From Comamonas_C sp026954015 (GTDB lineage: Bacteria; Pseudomonadota; Gammaproteobacteria; Burkholderiales; Burkholderiaceae_C), in NCBI GenBank assembly GCA_035063785.1, contig JAPSFS010000002.1:310001-374000 (forward strand): a stretch of DNA of 64,000 bases, given 5' to 3'. A model generated the notes under the pieces. It made no database searches. It had not been told where the DNA came from and saw nothing but the letters and a program-made list of their open reading frames with translations. Position numbers and translations under genes: made by a program. Below, piece by piece: positions 1 through 7,566 of the stretch (its first letter is position 1; the number at the start of each line of letters is the position of its first letter).

Positions 1-622
1 GGTGGCCGCGCGTACCGGCGGGGGCGACCCCACGGCCAACCCGCGCCTGCGCCTGGCCATCGACAAGGCCAAGGCGGCCAACATGCCCGCCGACACCATC
101 AAGCGCAACATCGACAAGGCCACGGGCAACCTGGATGGCGTCACCTACGAGGAAATCCGCTACGAGGGCTACGGCATCGCCGGGGCAGCGATCATCGTGG
201 ACACCATGACCGACAACCGCGTGCGCACCGTGGCCGACATGCGCCACGTCTTCAGCAAGTACGGCGGCAACCTGGGCACCGAAGGGTCGGTGGCGTTCCA
301 GTTCAAGCACTGCGGGCAGCTCGTCTTCGCGCCCGGCGCGGACGAGGAGAAGGTGATGGAGGTGGCGCTGGAGGCCGGCGCCGATGACGTGATCGCCGAC
401 GAGGAGGGCGCGATCGAGGTGCTGACCGAGCCCGGCGCGTTCGAGGCCGTCAAGCAGGCGCTGGAAGCGGCGGGCTTCACCCCCGAGGTGGCCGAGGTGA
501 CGATGCGCGCCGAAAACACGATCGAGCTCGCGGGCGAGGACGCCGAGCGCATGCAGAAGCTCCTGGACATGATCGAAGACCTGGACGATGTGCAGGACGT
601 CTACCACAACGCCGCGCTTTGA
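1..622 (+). CDS. yebC: YebC/PmpR (TACO1) family protein, 5' end missing
   Basis: This family acts as a transcriptional regulator (PmpR) or, in more recent work, as a factor that relieves ribosome stalling. The readable 206 residues start at AARTGGGDPTANPRLR, which in the family follows an N-terminal segment of about 35 residues (MAGHSKWANI...) lying before the window, so the gene is partial only because of the window edge. Family hallmarks are visible: NMPADTIKRNIDKA, the VTYEEIRYEGYG strand, and NRVRTVADMRHVFSKYGGN. It ends 35 bp before purD on the same strand and may be co-transcribed with it. The product is cytoplasmic. Confidence 0.93.
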   Translation, partial: VAARTGGGDPTANPRLRLAIDKAKAANMPADTIKRNIDKATGNLDGVTYEEIRYEGYGIAGAAIIVDTMTDNRVRTVADMRHVFSKYGGNLGTEGSVAFQFKHCGQLVFAPGADEEKVMEVALEAGADDVIADEEGAIEVLTEPGAFEAVKQALEAAGFTPEVAEVTMRAENTIELAGEDAERMQKLLDMIEDLDDVQDVYHNAAL

Positions 623-657
623 TGCGCCCGCGCGCCACACCACGCTTGAAGGCCGGT

Positions 658-1932
658 ATGAAAATCCTCGTGATAGGCGGCGGCGGGCGCGAGCACGCGC
701 TGGCCTGGAAGCTGGTGCAGTCGCCCAAGGCAAGCAGGGTCTACGTCGCGCCCGGCAATGGCGGCACGGCGCTCTCGCCGCGCCTGGAAAACCTGCCCAT
801 CACCGACGTGCAGCAGCTTGCCGCGTGGGCGCAGGAAAACAGGATCGGCCTCACCGTGGTGGGCCCCGAGGCGCCGCTGGCCGCCGGCGTGGTCGATGCG
901 TTTCGCGCGCTCGGGCTGCGCATCTTCGGCCCGACGCAGGCCGCCGCGCAGCTTGAAAGTTCCAAGGCGTTTTCCAAGGCCTTCATGCGCCGCCACGGCA
1001 TACCGACGGCCGACTACGACACCTTCACCGACCCGTTGGCGGCGCACGCGTTCATCGACCGCCTGGGCGCACCCATCGTCGTCAAGGCCGATGGCCTGTC
1101 GGCGGGCAAGGGCGTGGTCGTGGCGCAGACCGTGCAGGAGGCGCACGCCGCGGTCGATGCGATGCTCGTGGACAACGTCTACGGCGGCGCCGACGAAGGC
1201 GTCGCGCGCGTGGTGATCGAGCAGTTCCTCGACGGCGAGGAGGCGAGCTTCATCGTGCTCTCGGACGGGCGCCACGTCGCCGCGCTGGCCACGAGCCAGG
1301 ACCACAAGCGGCTGAAGGATGGCGACACCGGCCCCAATACCGGTGGCATGGGCGCGTACTCGCCCGCGCCCGTGGTCACGGCCGACGTGCATGCGCGCGC
1401 CATGCGCGAAGTCATCCTGCCCGCGGTGCGCGGCATGGAAAAGGACGGCATTCCCTATGTCGGGTTCCTCTACGCCGGGCTGATGATCGACGCCAGGGGG
1501 CAGATCAAGGTGCTCGAATTCAACTGCCGCATGGGCGACCCCGAGACGCAGCCCATCCTCATGCGCCTGAAGAGCGACCTCGTGGACCTCATCAACGCGG
1601 CCGTGGACGGCAAGCTCGACGGCGTGGAGCCGCAGTGGGACCGGCGCACGGCCCTGGGCGTGGTGATGGCCGCGCACGGCTACCCCGAGAGCCCGCGCAA
1701 GGGCGACGCGATCACCGGCGTCGCCCCCGAGCAGGACGACGCCATGGTCTTTCACGCGGGCACGCGGCTTGAAGACGGCACACTGCGGGTCACGGGTGGG
1801 CGCGTGCTGTGCGTGACGGCCTTGGCCGACAGCGTGCGCCTGGCGCAGCAGCGCGCCTACGAGGTGGTGCACGGCATCCACTTCGACGGCGCGCAATACC
1901 GCAACGACATCGGATACAGGGCGATCAAATGA
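658..1932 (+). CDS. purD: Phosphoribosylamine-glycine ligase (GAR synthetase)
   Basis: Second step of purine synthesis: joins glycine to phosphoribosylamine with ATP. The protein is 424 residues and begins MKILVIGGGGREHALAWK, the usual PurD N-domain start. I chose the ATG at 658; a longer frame back to 619 would add residues atypical of the family and overlap yebC. The ATP-grasp domain is clear (VKADGLSAGKGVVVA, NTGGMGAYSPAPV, EFNCRMGDPETQ), with the C-terminal PurD domain after it. The TGA stop at 1930-1932 overlaps the hemF ATG (ATGA), so the two are translationally coupled. Confidence 0.97.
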   Translation: MKILVIGGGGREHALAWKLVQSPKASRVYVAPGNGGTALSPRLENLPITDVQQLAAWAQENRIGLTVVGPEAPLAAGVVDAFRALGLRIFGPTQAAAQLESSKAFSKAFMRRHGIPTADYDTFTDPLAAHAFIDRLGAPIVVKADGLSAGKGVVVAQTVQEAHAAVDAMLVDNVYGGADEGVARVVIEQFLDGEEASFIVLSDGRHVAALATSQDHKRLKDGDTGPNTGGMGAYSPAPVVTADVHARAMREVILPAVRGMEKDGIPYVGFLYAGLMIDARGQIKVLEFNCRMGDPETQPILMRLKSDLVDLINAAVDGKLDGVEPQWDRRTALGVVMAAHGYPESPRKGDAITGVAPEQDDAMVFHAGTRLEDGTLRVTGGRVLCVTALADSVRLAQQRAYEVVHGIHFDGAQYRNDIGYRAIK

Positions 1933-2867
1933 GTCCATTGAACCCGGCGGGCACCGTGCAGCCGGTGCGCAGCTACCTCGTGGGGCTGCAGGCGCGCATC
2001 ATGAATGCGCTCCAGGAAGTGGAGGGCGTGGGCGGCGCGCGCGCGCTCAGCGACGCGTGGGAGAAGGCCCCCGGCGAGCCGCTGCAGGGCAACGGCATCA
2101 CGCGCATCATAGAAGGTGGCCTGGTGTTCGAGCGCGCGGGCTGCGGTTTTTCCGACGTGAGCGGCGGCAAGCTCCCGCCCTCGGCCACGCAGCACCGCCC
2201 CGAGCTGGCCGGCGCGCCGTTCGAGGCCATGGGCGTCTCGCTCGTCTTTCACCCGCGCAATCCCTATGTGCCCACGGTGCACATGAACGTGCGCATGATC
2301 GCCGCGGGCCAGCCGGGGCAGACGCCGGTGTGCTGGTTCGGCGGCGGCATGGATTTGACGCCGTACTATGGTTTCGACGAAGACGCGGTGCACTTTCACC
2401 GCGTCTGCCGCGACGCGCTCGCGCCGTTCGGCGAGCAGCTCTACCCGCGCTTCAAGACCTGGTGCGACGAGTACTTCTGCAACAAGCACCGCAATGAGCA
2501 GCGCGGCATCGGCGGCATCTTCTTCGACGACTTCGCCGAACTCGGTTTCGAACAGGGCTTTGCGATGCTGCAGAGCGTGGGTGACGCCTTCCTCACGGCC
2601 TACCTGCCCATCGTGGAGCGGCGCAAGAACATGCCCTGGGACGAGCGCGAGCGGGCCTTTCAGCTTTACCGGCGCGGGCGCTACGTGGAGTTCAACCTCG
2701 TCTGGGACCGCGGCACGCACTTTGGCCTGCAGTCGGGTGGGCGCACCGAATCGATTTTGCTGTCGATGCCACCGCTGGCGGCCTGGAGCTACCAGCGGCA
2801 GGTCGAGCCGGGTTCGCCCGAAGAGCGCCTGACCAGTTACTATCTCAAGCCGCGTTCATGGATTTGA
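1929..2867 (+). CDS. hemF: Oxygen-dependent coproporphyrinogen III oxidase
   Basis: Haem pathway enzyme that oxidatively decarboxylates coproporphyrinogen III to protoporphyrinogen IX using O2. It has 312 residues, normal for HemF. Signature segments are present: HPRNPYVPTVHMNVR, FGGGMDLTPYY, KHRNEQRGIGGIFFDD, GRYVEFNLVWDRGT and the C-terminal LTSYYLKPRSWI. The start overlaps the purD stop (ATGA). The stop codon runs directly into a dispersed palindromic repeat (2867-2910). In relatives, as I recall them, nadD usually follows hemF; here the next gene is rsfS. Confidence 0.97.
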   Translation: MSPLNPAGTVQPVRSYLVGLQARIMNALQEVEGVGGARALSDAWEKAPGEPLQGNGITRIIEGGLVFERAGCGFSDVSGGKLPPSATQHRPELAGAPFEAMGVSLVFHPRNPYVPTVHMNVRMIAAGQPGQTPVCWFGGGMDLTPYYGFDEDAVHFHRVCRDALAPFGEQLYPRFKTWCDEYFCNKHRNEQRGIGGIFFDDFAELGFEQGFAMLQSVGDAFLTAYLPIVERRKNMPWDERERAFQLYRRGRYVEFNLVWDRGTHFGLQSGGRTESILLSMPPLAAWSYQRQVEPGSPEERLTSYYLKPRSWI

Positions 2868-2910
2868 TAGCTGCCCGCGCTTGCCATACAAGCGCTAGGG
2901 CCTGATTTGA
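2867..2910 (+). repeat. Dispersed palindromic repeat, copy 1
   Basis: Starts with ATAGCTGCCCGCGCTTG and continues through an imperfect AAGCGC-type arm to a T-rich end. It shares the AGCTGC-N-GCGCTTG...AAGCGC core with eight other copies in the window (near 10916, 22916, 24404, 38841, 41881, 51211, 58717 and 62572). It fills most of the gap between hemF and rsfS. Its function is unknown; it may act as a hairpin in the transcript. Confidence 0.8.
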
Positions 2911-2969
2911 GTTCCAACACCAAATCCCCGACACTGCGCACATCCCTCCACCCATTCCTACCGCATCCG

Positions 2970-3656
2970 ATGACCACTGCCCCCACCACCGACGCCGCCG
3001 CGAAAAAATCCCTCACCCAACTGCAGCGGGCCGTCGTGGACGGGCTGGAAGATGTGAAAGCGGTGGACATCCGCGTGTACGACACCGAGCACCTCTCGCC
3101 GCTGTTCGAGCGCGTGATCGTCGCCACCGGCAACTCCAACCGCCAGACCAAGGCGCTGGCCGCGAGCGTGCGCGACGCGGTGCGCGATGCGGGCTTTGCC
3201 AAGCCGCGCAGCGAGGGCGAGGACAACGGCGAGTGGATCGTCGTCGATTGCGGCGCGGCGGTGTGCCACATCATGCAGCCCGCGATCCGCCAGTACTACC
3301 GGCTCGAGGAGATCTGGGGCGAAAAGCCCGTGCGCATGAAGCTGGGCGCCGCCAAGCCGCGTTCGCTGACCGCGCCGCCTGACGAGGGCGCCGCGCCCGC
3401 GCGCAAGCCGGCGGCCAAAAAGACCGCCAGGAAAGCGGCCCCCAGGACCGCTGCCGGCAAGGCAGCGGCGAAGAAGGCGGTAGCCAGAAAGGCCCCTGCC
3501 GCGAAGCAGGCCGCCACCCCGCGCAAGGCGCCTGCCAGGAAGACCGCGCCCGTCAAGACCGTGCGCGTGAACGAGCCCACGACCAAGAAGGCGGCCGTGC
3601 GTCGCACGTCCGCCAAGCAGGCTCCGACCAGAAAAGCGTCCAGCCGCAAGGCCTAG
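2970..3656 (+). CDS. rsfS: Ribosomal silencing factor RsfS with long histone-H1-like basic tail
   Basis: RsfS (Iojap family) binds ribosomal protein uL14 and blocks 30S-50S joining when nutrients are scarce. Residues about 13-120 form the conserved domain (LQRAVVDGLEDVKAVDIRV, RVIVATGNSNRQTKALA, WIVVDCGAAVCHIM, YYRLEEIWG). From about residue 128 to 228 the protein is a Lys/Ala/Pro/Arg repeat of AAKK/ARKA units, like histone-H1-type bacterial tails. Typical RsfS is 105-150 residues, so the tail nearly doubles it. I chose the ATG at 2970 because residues upstream are not family-like; no strong Shine-Dalgarno is visible. Frame and composition run unbroken into the tail, arguing against a frameshift. 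Confidence 0.92.
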   Translation: MTTAPTTDAAAKKSLTQLQRAVVDGLEDVKAVDIRVYDTEHLSPLFERVIVATGNSNRQTKALAASVRDAVRDAGFAKPRSEGEDNGEWIVVDCGAAVCHIMQPAIRQYYRLEEIWGEKPVRMKLGAAKPRSLTAPPDEGAAPARKPAAKKTARKAAPRTAAGKAAAKKAVARKAPAAKQAATPRKAPARKTAPVKTVRVNEPTTKKAAVRRTSAKQAPTRKASSRKA

Positions 3657-3673
3657 AGACAGGCATATCGCTC

Positions 3674-4141
3674 ATGCGGCTGAGCATCGTGGCCGTCGGC
3701 CAGCGCGTGCCCGACTGGGCGCGCACCGCGTGGGACGATTACGCCAAGCGCTTCCCGCCCGAGCTCAAGGTCGAGCTCAAGGCCGTCAAGACCGAGCCGC
3801 GTGGCTCCAAATCGCTGCAGACCCTGCATGCCGCCGAGCGCGAGCGCATCGAGGCGCAGCTCGCGCGCGGCACGCACCGCGTGGCGCTGGACGAGCATGG
3901 CACGCGCCTCACGACGCAGGCGCTCGCCGCGCGGCTCAAGGACTGGCAACTGGCGGGCGACGACGTGGCGCTCATCATCGGCGGGCCCGATGGACTCGAC
4001 CCATCGTTGCTCGCAGACGCGCACGAGCGCATCCGTCTGTCGGACCTGACGCTGCCGCACGCCATGGTGCGCGTGCTGCTGATCGAGCAGCTCTACCGCG
4101 CCTGGTCGATCAACGTGGGGCACCCCTACCACAGGGAATAG
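3674..4141 (+). CDS. rlmH: 23S rRNA pseudouridine-1915 N3-methyltransferase
   Basis: SPOUT-class SAM-dependent methyltransferase that modifies helix 69 of 23S rRNA on assembled 70S ribosomes. At 155 residues it has the family length. It starts MRLSIVAVGQRVPDWA; the knot motif LIIGGPDGLDP is at about 110-120 and the C-terminal RVLLIEQLYRAWSI...HPYHRE is diagnostic. It lies 17 bp downstream of rsfS, so both probably share a transcript. It converges with the ABC-importer operon, whose last stop is only 3 bp away. Confidence 0.97.
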   Translation: MRLSIVAVGQRVPDWARTAWDDYAKRFPPELKVELKAVKTEPRGSKSLQTLHAAERERIEAQLARGTHRVALDEHGTRLTTQALAARLKDWQLAGDDVALIIGGPDGLDPSLLADAHERIRLSDLTLPHAMVRVLLIEQLYRAWSINVGHPYHRE

Positions 4142-4144
4142 GTG

Positions 4145-4972
4145 TCAGAGCTTTTCGGTCTCGCCCGCCTTGGGCTGCCAGACCATCAGGCGCTTTTCGA
4201 TCGCGCCCACCATCTCGTCGAGCACGAGCGCGAACGCAGTGAGCACGAGGATGCCAGCCATCACGGTGTTGATGTCGAAGCTCCCCTCGGCCTGCAGGAT
4301 GAGGTAGCCCACGCCTTGGCTCGACCCGAGGTATTCGCCGACGACCGCACCGACGAAGGCCAGGCCCACGCTGGTGTGCAGCGAGCTGAAGACCCAGCTC
4401 GTGGCGCTGGGCAGGTAGACGTGGCGCAGCAGCTGGCGGGCGCTGGCGCCCAGCATGCGGGCGCTTGCGAGCACCACGGGGCTCACTTCCTTGACGCCCT
4501 GGTAGACGTTGAAGAAGACGATGAAGAACACGAGCGTGACGCCCAGCGCCACCTTGGAGCCCATGCCCAGCCCGAACCATACGGCGAAGATGGGCGCGAG
4601 AATGATGCGCGGCATCGCATTCATCGCCTTGATGTAGGGGTCGAGGATGGCCGACGCCATCGGCGAGAGCGCGAGCCACAGCCCGCCCGCCAGCCCCCCG
4701 ACGGCGCCGATCGCAAAGGCCATCACGGTCTCGGCCAGCGTCACCCACAGGTGCCGGTAAATGTCGGCATCGGTGAAGAACCAGTCGCGGATCACGCCGA
4801 AGATCCTGATCGGCTCGCCGAAGAAGAAGGCGGCCTGCCTGTCGTTGTCGAACATGAAGGGCGGGATCAGCCCCGGCCTGGTCATCACGTGCCAGAACAC
4901 GAAGAGCAGCACCAAGAGGCCCAGTTGCCACAGGCGCAGCGTGGCGGGGCGCGGTTTGATCCAGTTCCACAT
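4145..4972 (-). CDS. NitT/TauT-family ABC transporter permease
   Basis: Inner-membrane permease (275 residues) of an SsuC/TauC-like importer. It has about six hydrophobic segments and the cytoplasmic EAA-type loop (SARMLGASARQLLRHVYLPSA) that contacts the ATPase. It is the last gene of a three-gene minus-strand operon: substrate-binding protein, ATPase, permease, with gaps of only 6 bp. The substrate cannot be read from sequence; relatives carry sulfonates, taurine, nitrate, thiamine precursors or aromatic acids. The operon sits between rlmH and maf, which I remember as adjacent in related genomes. Confidence 0.9.
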   Translation of the reverse strand: MWNWIKPRPATLRLWQLGLLVLLFVFWHVMTRPGLIPPFMFDNDRQAAFFFGEPIRIFGVIRDWFFTDADIYRHLWVTLAETVMAFAIGAVGGLAGGLWLALSPMASAILDPYIKAMNAMPRIILAPIFAVWFGLGMGSKVALGVTLVFFIVFFNVYQGVKEVSPVVLASARMLGASARQLLRHVYLPSATSWVFSSLHTSVGLAFVGAVVGEYLGSSQGVGYLILQAEGSFDINTVMAGILVLTAFALVLDEMVGAIEKRLMVWQPKAGETEKL

Positions 4973-4978
4973 GCGCGT

Positions 4979-5791
4979 TCAGGCCTTCTTCAGTTGCTGG
5001 GCGTAGCCCTTGAGCACTTCGCCCCGCAGCTCGCCCCAGATGGCGGCGTGCAGCTCCAGGAAGCGCGGCTGGGTCTTGACCTCGGCCACGTCGCGCGGGC
5101 GCGGCAGGTCGATGGTGAATTCGCCCATGGGGTGCGAGGCCGGGCCCGCGCTCATCACCACCACGCGGTCGCTCATGGCGATGGCTTCGTCCAGATCGTG
5201 CGTGATGAAGAGCACGGCCTTCTTCTTCGCGTGCCAGAGCGAGAGCACCTCGTTTTCCATGAGCTGGCGCGTCTGGACGTCGAGCGCGGAAAACGGCTCG
5301 TCCATGAGGATGATGTCGGGGTCGAGCACCAGCGTCTGTGCCAGGCTCGCGCGCTTTCTCATGCCGCCGCTCATCTGGTGCGGGTAGCGGTCGCCGAACT
5401 CGGCCAGGCCCACGCGCGCCAGCCATTCCTGCGCCCGCGCGCGCGCCTCGGCGTCGACCACGCCACGGAACTGCAACCCCGCCATCACGTTGGCCAGCGC
5501 CGTGCGCCAGGGCATCAGGCTTTCCGCCTGGAACATGTAGCCTGCGCGCCGGTTGGTGCCCGCCAGCGGCTCGCCGAAGATGCGCACGCTGCCTTCGCTG
5601 GGCTCCAGCAGCCCGGCCGCGACGTTCAGCAGCGTGCTCTTGCCGCAGCCCGTGGGGCCGACGACGCTGACGAACTCACCCGCGCCGACGGTGAGATCCA
5701 CGCCCTGCACGGCGGTGTAGCGCTGCCCGGGGTGCTCCTTGCTCACGAAGGTGCAGGCCACGCCCTGCAAGGCGATCGCGGGTGCGTTCAT
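4979..5791 (-). CDS. NitT/TauT-family ABC transporter ATP-binding protein
   Basis: Cytoplasmic ATPase subunit (270 residues) energising the importer. Walker A GPTGCGKST lies at residues 45-53, the Q-loop in GYMFQAESLMPW, the signature MSGGMRKR at 140-147, Walker B IILMDEPF at 160-167, and the switch histidine in FITHDLDEA. The CGKST and SGGMRKR variants are typical of the SsuB/TauB group. The start is 6 bp after the stop of the binding-protein gene and the stop is 6 bp before the permease start, so tight co-expression is expected. Confidence 0.93.
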   Translation of the reverse strand: MNAPAIALQGVACTFVSKEHPGQRYTAVQGVDLTVGAGEFVSVVGPTGCGKSTLLNVAAGLLEPSEGSVRIFGEPLAGTNRRAGYMFQAESLMPWRTALANVMAGLQFRGVVDAEARARAQEWLARVGLAEFGDRYPHQMSGGMRKRASLAQTLVLDPDIILMDEPFSALDVQTRQLMENEVLSLWHAKKKAVLFITHDLDEAIAMSDRVVVMSAGPASHPMGEFTIDLPRPRDVAEVKTQPRFLELHAAIWGELRGEVLKGYAQQLKKA

Positions 5792-5797
5792 GCGTCA

Positions 5798-6823
5798 TCA
5801 ACCCTTGGGGTATCTGGCGTCGGCCTTCTTCGCGAACTCGTTGGTGTAGAGCGCGTTCAGGTCCACCTGGACCGCCGCGACCTTGGGGTCGATGCTGGCG
5901 AGTGCGCGGTAGGCCGTCTGCGGGCCCTTGGCGGGAAAGAGGCCGTCGTGCGAGAGCGCCTGCTGCGCCGCGAGGAAGCCGTCGATGTAGACCGCGCGGT
6001 CACCCAGCAGGTAGCTTTCCGGCACGATCTTGATCACGTCGCCACCGCCCGCGCGCTGGATCCATTTGTCGGCGCGCACGATGGCGTTGGCCAGCGCCTG
6101 CGCGGTGTGCGGGTTCCTGTCCAGGAAGGGCTGGGGCGCGTACAGGCAGGCGGCGGGCATGGGGCCGCCGAAGACCTTTTCCGCCTCGTCGGGCTTGCGC
6201 GTGTCCGAGATGATCTTCAGGTCGCCCGAGCGCACCAGCAGCGTGATCACCGGATCGAGGTTGGACATGGCGTCGATCTGGCCCGAGCGGATCGCTGCCA
6301 CCGCGCCATTGCCCGCGCCCACGCCGACGAAGCTCACGTCGCTGGGCTTGAGCCCGCCCTTGGCGAGCACGTAGTTGGCCACGATGTTGGTGGAGCTGCC
6401 GGGCGCGGTCACGCCGATCTTCTTGCCCTTGAGGTCAGCAATGCTCTTGTAGTTGGGCAGGGTCTTGGGGTTGATGCCCAGCACGATCTGCGGCGCCGCG
6501 CCCTGCAGCACGAAGGCGCGCATGGGCTGGCCCTTGAGCTGCATCGCGATGGTGTGCTCGAACGCGCCCGAAACCACGTCAGCGCTGCCGCCCACCACCG
6601 CCTGCAGCGCCTTGGAACCGCCGGCGAAGTCGACGATGGTCACGTCCAGCCCTTCGTTCTTGAAGTAGCCCATCTGCTCGGCGATGGTGAGCGGCAGGTA
6701 ATAGAACAGGTTCTTGCCGCCGACCGCGATCGTCACCTTGGTTTTTTCAAGTGCCTGCGCAAGGCCGAGCGAGGGCAGGGCGGCGGTGGCGAGACCGGCC
6801 GCGAGGAGTTGACGTCGTTGCAT
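5798..6823 (-). CDS. ABC transporter substrate-binding protein (NitT/TauT type)
   Basis: Periplasmic binding protein of 341 residues, first gene of the importer operon. The ATG at 6823 is preceded by GGAGA about 7 bp upstream. The N-terminus MQRRQLLAAGLATAALPSLGLAQA is an export signal, with an RR pair that could also suit Tat. The mature part has the SsuA/TauA/THI5-like fold (YLPLTIAEQMGYFKNEGLDV, GGSADVVSGAFEHTI, KIGVTAPGSSTNIVANYVL). The ligand is unassigned. It is divergent from maf with 91 bp between the start codons, where both promoters must lie. Confidence 0.9.
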   Translation of the reverse strand: MQRRQLLAAGLATAALPSLGLAQALEKTKVTIAVGGKNLFYYLPLTIAEQMGYFKNEGLDVTIVDFAGGSKALQAVVGGSADVVSGAFEHTIAMQLKGQPMRAFVLQGAAPQIVLGINPKTLPNYKSIADLKGKKIGVTAPGSSTNIVANYVLAKGGLKPSDVSFVGVGAGNGAVAAIRSGQIDAMSNLDPVITLLVRSGDLKIISDTRKPDEAEKVFGGPMPAACLYAPQPFLDRNPHTAQALANAIVRADKWIQRAGGGDVIKIVPESYLLGDRAVYIDGFLAAQQALSHDGLFPAKGPQTAYRALASIDPKVAAVQVDLNALYTNEFAKKADARYPKG

Positions 6824-6914
6824 GAAAGTGTCTCCGAATAAGTGTCTGGGCCTGAAAATCATAGTGCGTTGGCGTAGCGGCGCGCGACTGCATGGGCCTG
6901 CCCGACAATGCGCC

Positions 6915-7535
6915 ATGGCTGATTTTCTCTACCTTGCCTCCCAGAGCCCGCGTCGGCACGAGCTGCTCGCGCAGCTGGGGGTGCGCCACGAACTGCTGCT
7001 GCCCAACACTTCCGGCGACGTGCCGGAAGACGCCGAGGCCATCGAGGCGGTGCTGCCCGGCGAGGCGCCGAGCCGCTACGTGCAGCGCGTCACCGGCCTG
7101 AAGCTTGACCTGGCCGTGGCGCGCCGGGCGCGGCGCACGCTGCCGCCCGCGCCCATCCTCTGCGCCGACACCACGGTGGCGCTGGGCCGTGTCGTGCTTG
7201 GCAAACCGCTGGATGCGCAAGACGCGACGCGCATGCTCGCCGAGCTTGCGGGGCGCGAGCACCGCGTGCACACGGCGCTGGCGCTGCAGGTGGATGGCCA
7301 GCGCAGGCTGTGCGCGCTCAGCACCTCGCGCGTGCGCTTTGCGCCCATGACGGCGGCGCAGATCGCGGCCTATGTCGCAAGCGGCGAGCCCATGGGCAAG
7401 GCGGGGGCCTACGCGATCCAGGGCGCGGCCGCGCAGCACGTGCAGCGCATCAGCGGCAGCTACAGCGGCATCATGGGCCTGCCGCTCTATGAACTGGCGC
7501 AGTTGCTGCGCGCCGCAGGAATGTTTGCCGCTTGA
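6915..7535 (+). CDS. maf: Maf family nucleoside triphosphate pyrophosphatase
   Basis: Hydrolyses dTTP/UTP or modified NTPs to monophosphates, a house-cleaning and division-linked activity. It has 206 residues. The Maf start MADFLYLASQSPRRHELLAQLG carries the SxSPRR motif; CADTTVALG and GKAGAYAIQGAAAQHVQRISGSYSGIMGLPLYE complete the active site. I chose the ATG at 6915 because a longer frame from 6822 overlaps the divergent gene start and lacks family similarity. It precedes rng by 31 bp, the usual maf-rng pairing. Confidence 0.95.
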   Translation: MADFLYLASQSPRRHELLAQLGVRHELLLPNTSGDVPEDAEAIEAVLPGEAPSRYVQRVTGLKLDLAVARRARRTLPPAPILCADTTVALGRVVLGKPLDAQDATRMLAELAGREHRVHTALALQVDGQRRLCALSTSRVRFAPMTAAQIAAYVASGEPMGKAGAYAIQGAAAQHVQRISGSYSGIMGLPLYELAQLLRAAGMFAA

Positions 7536-7566
7536 TGCATGATGGCCCACGCGAGACGGCAACGAC

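Noticed and set aside
4142..6841. 899-residue open frame antisense to the ABC importer
   Set aside because: His/Arg/Gln-rich composition mirrors the GC-rich minus-strand genes; the importer genes on the other strand have complete motifs.
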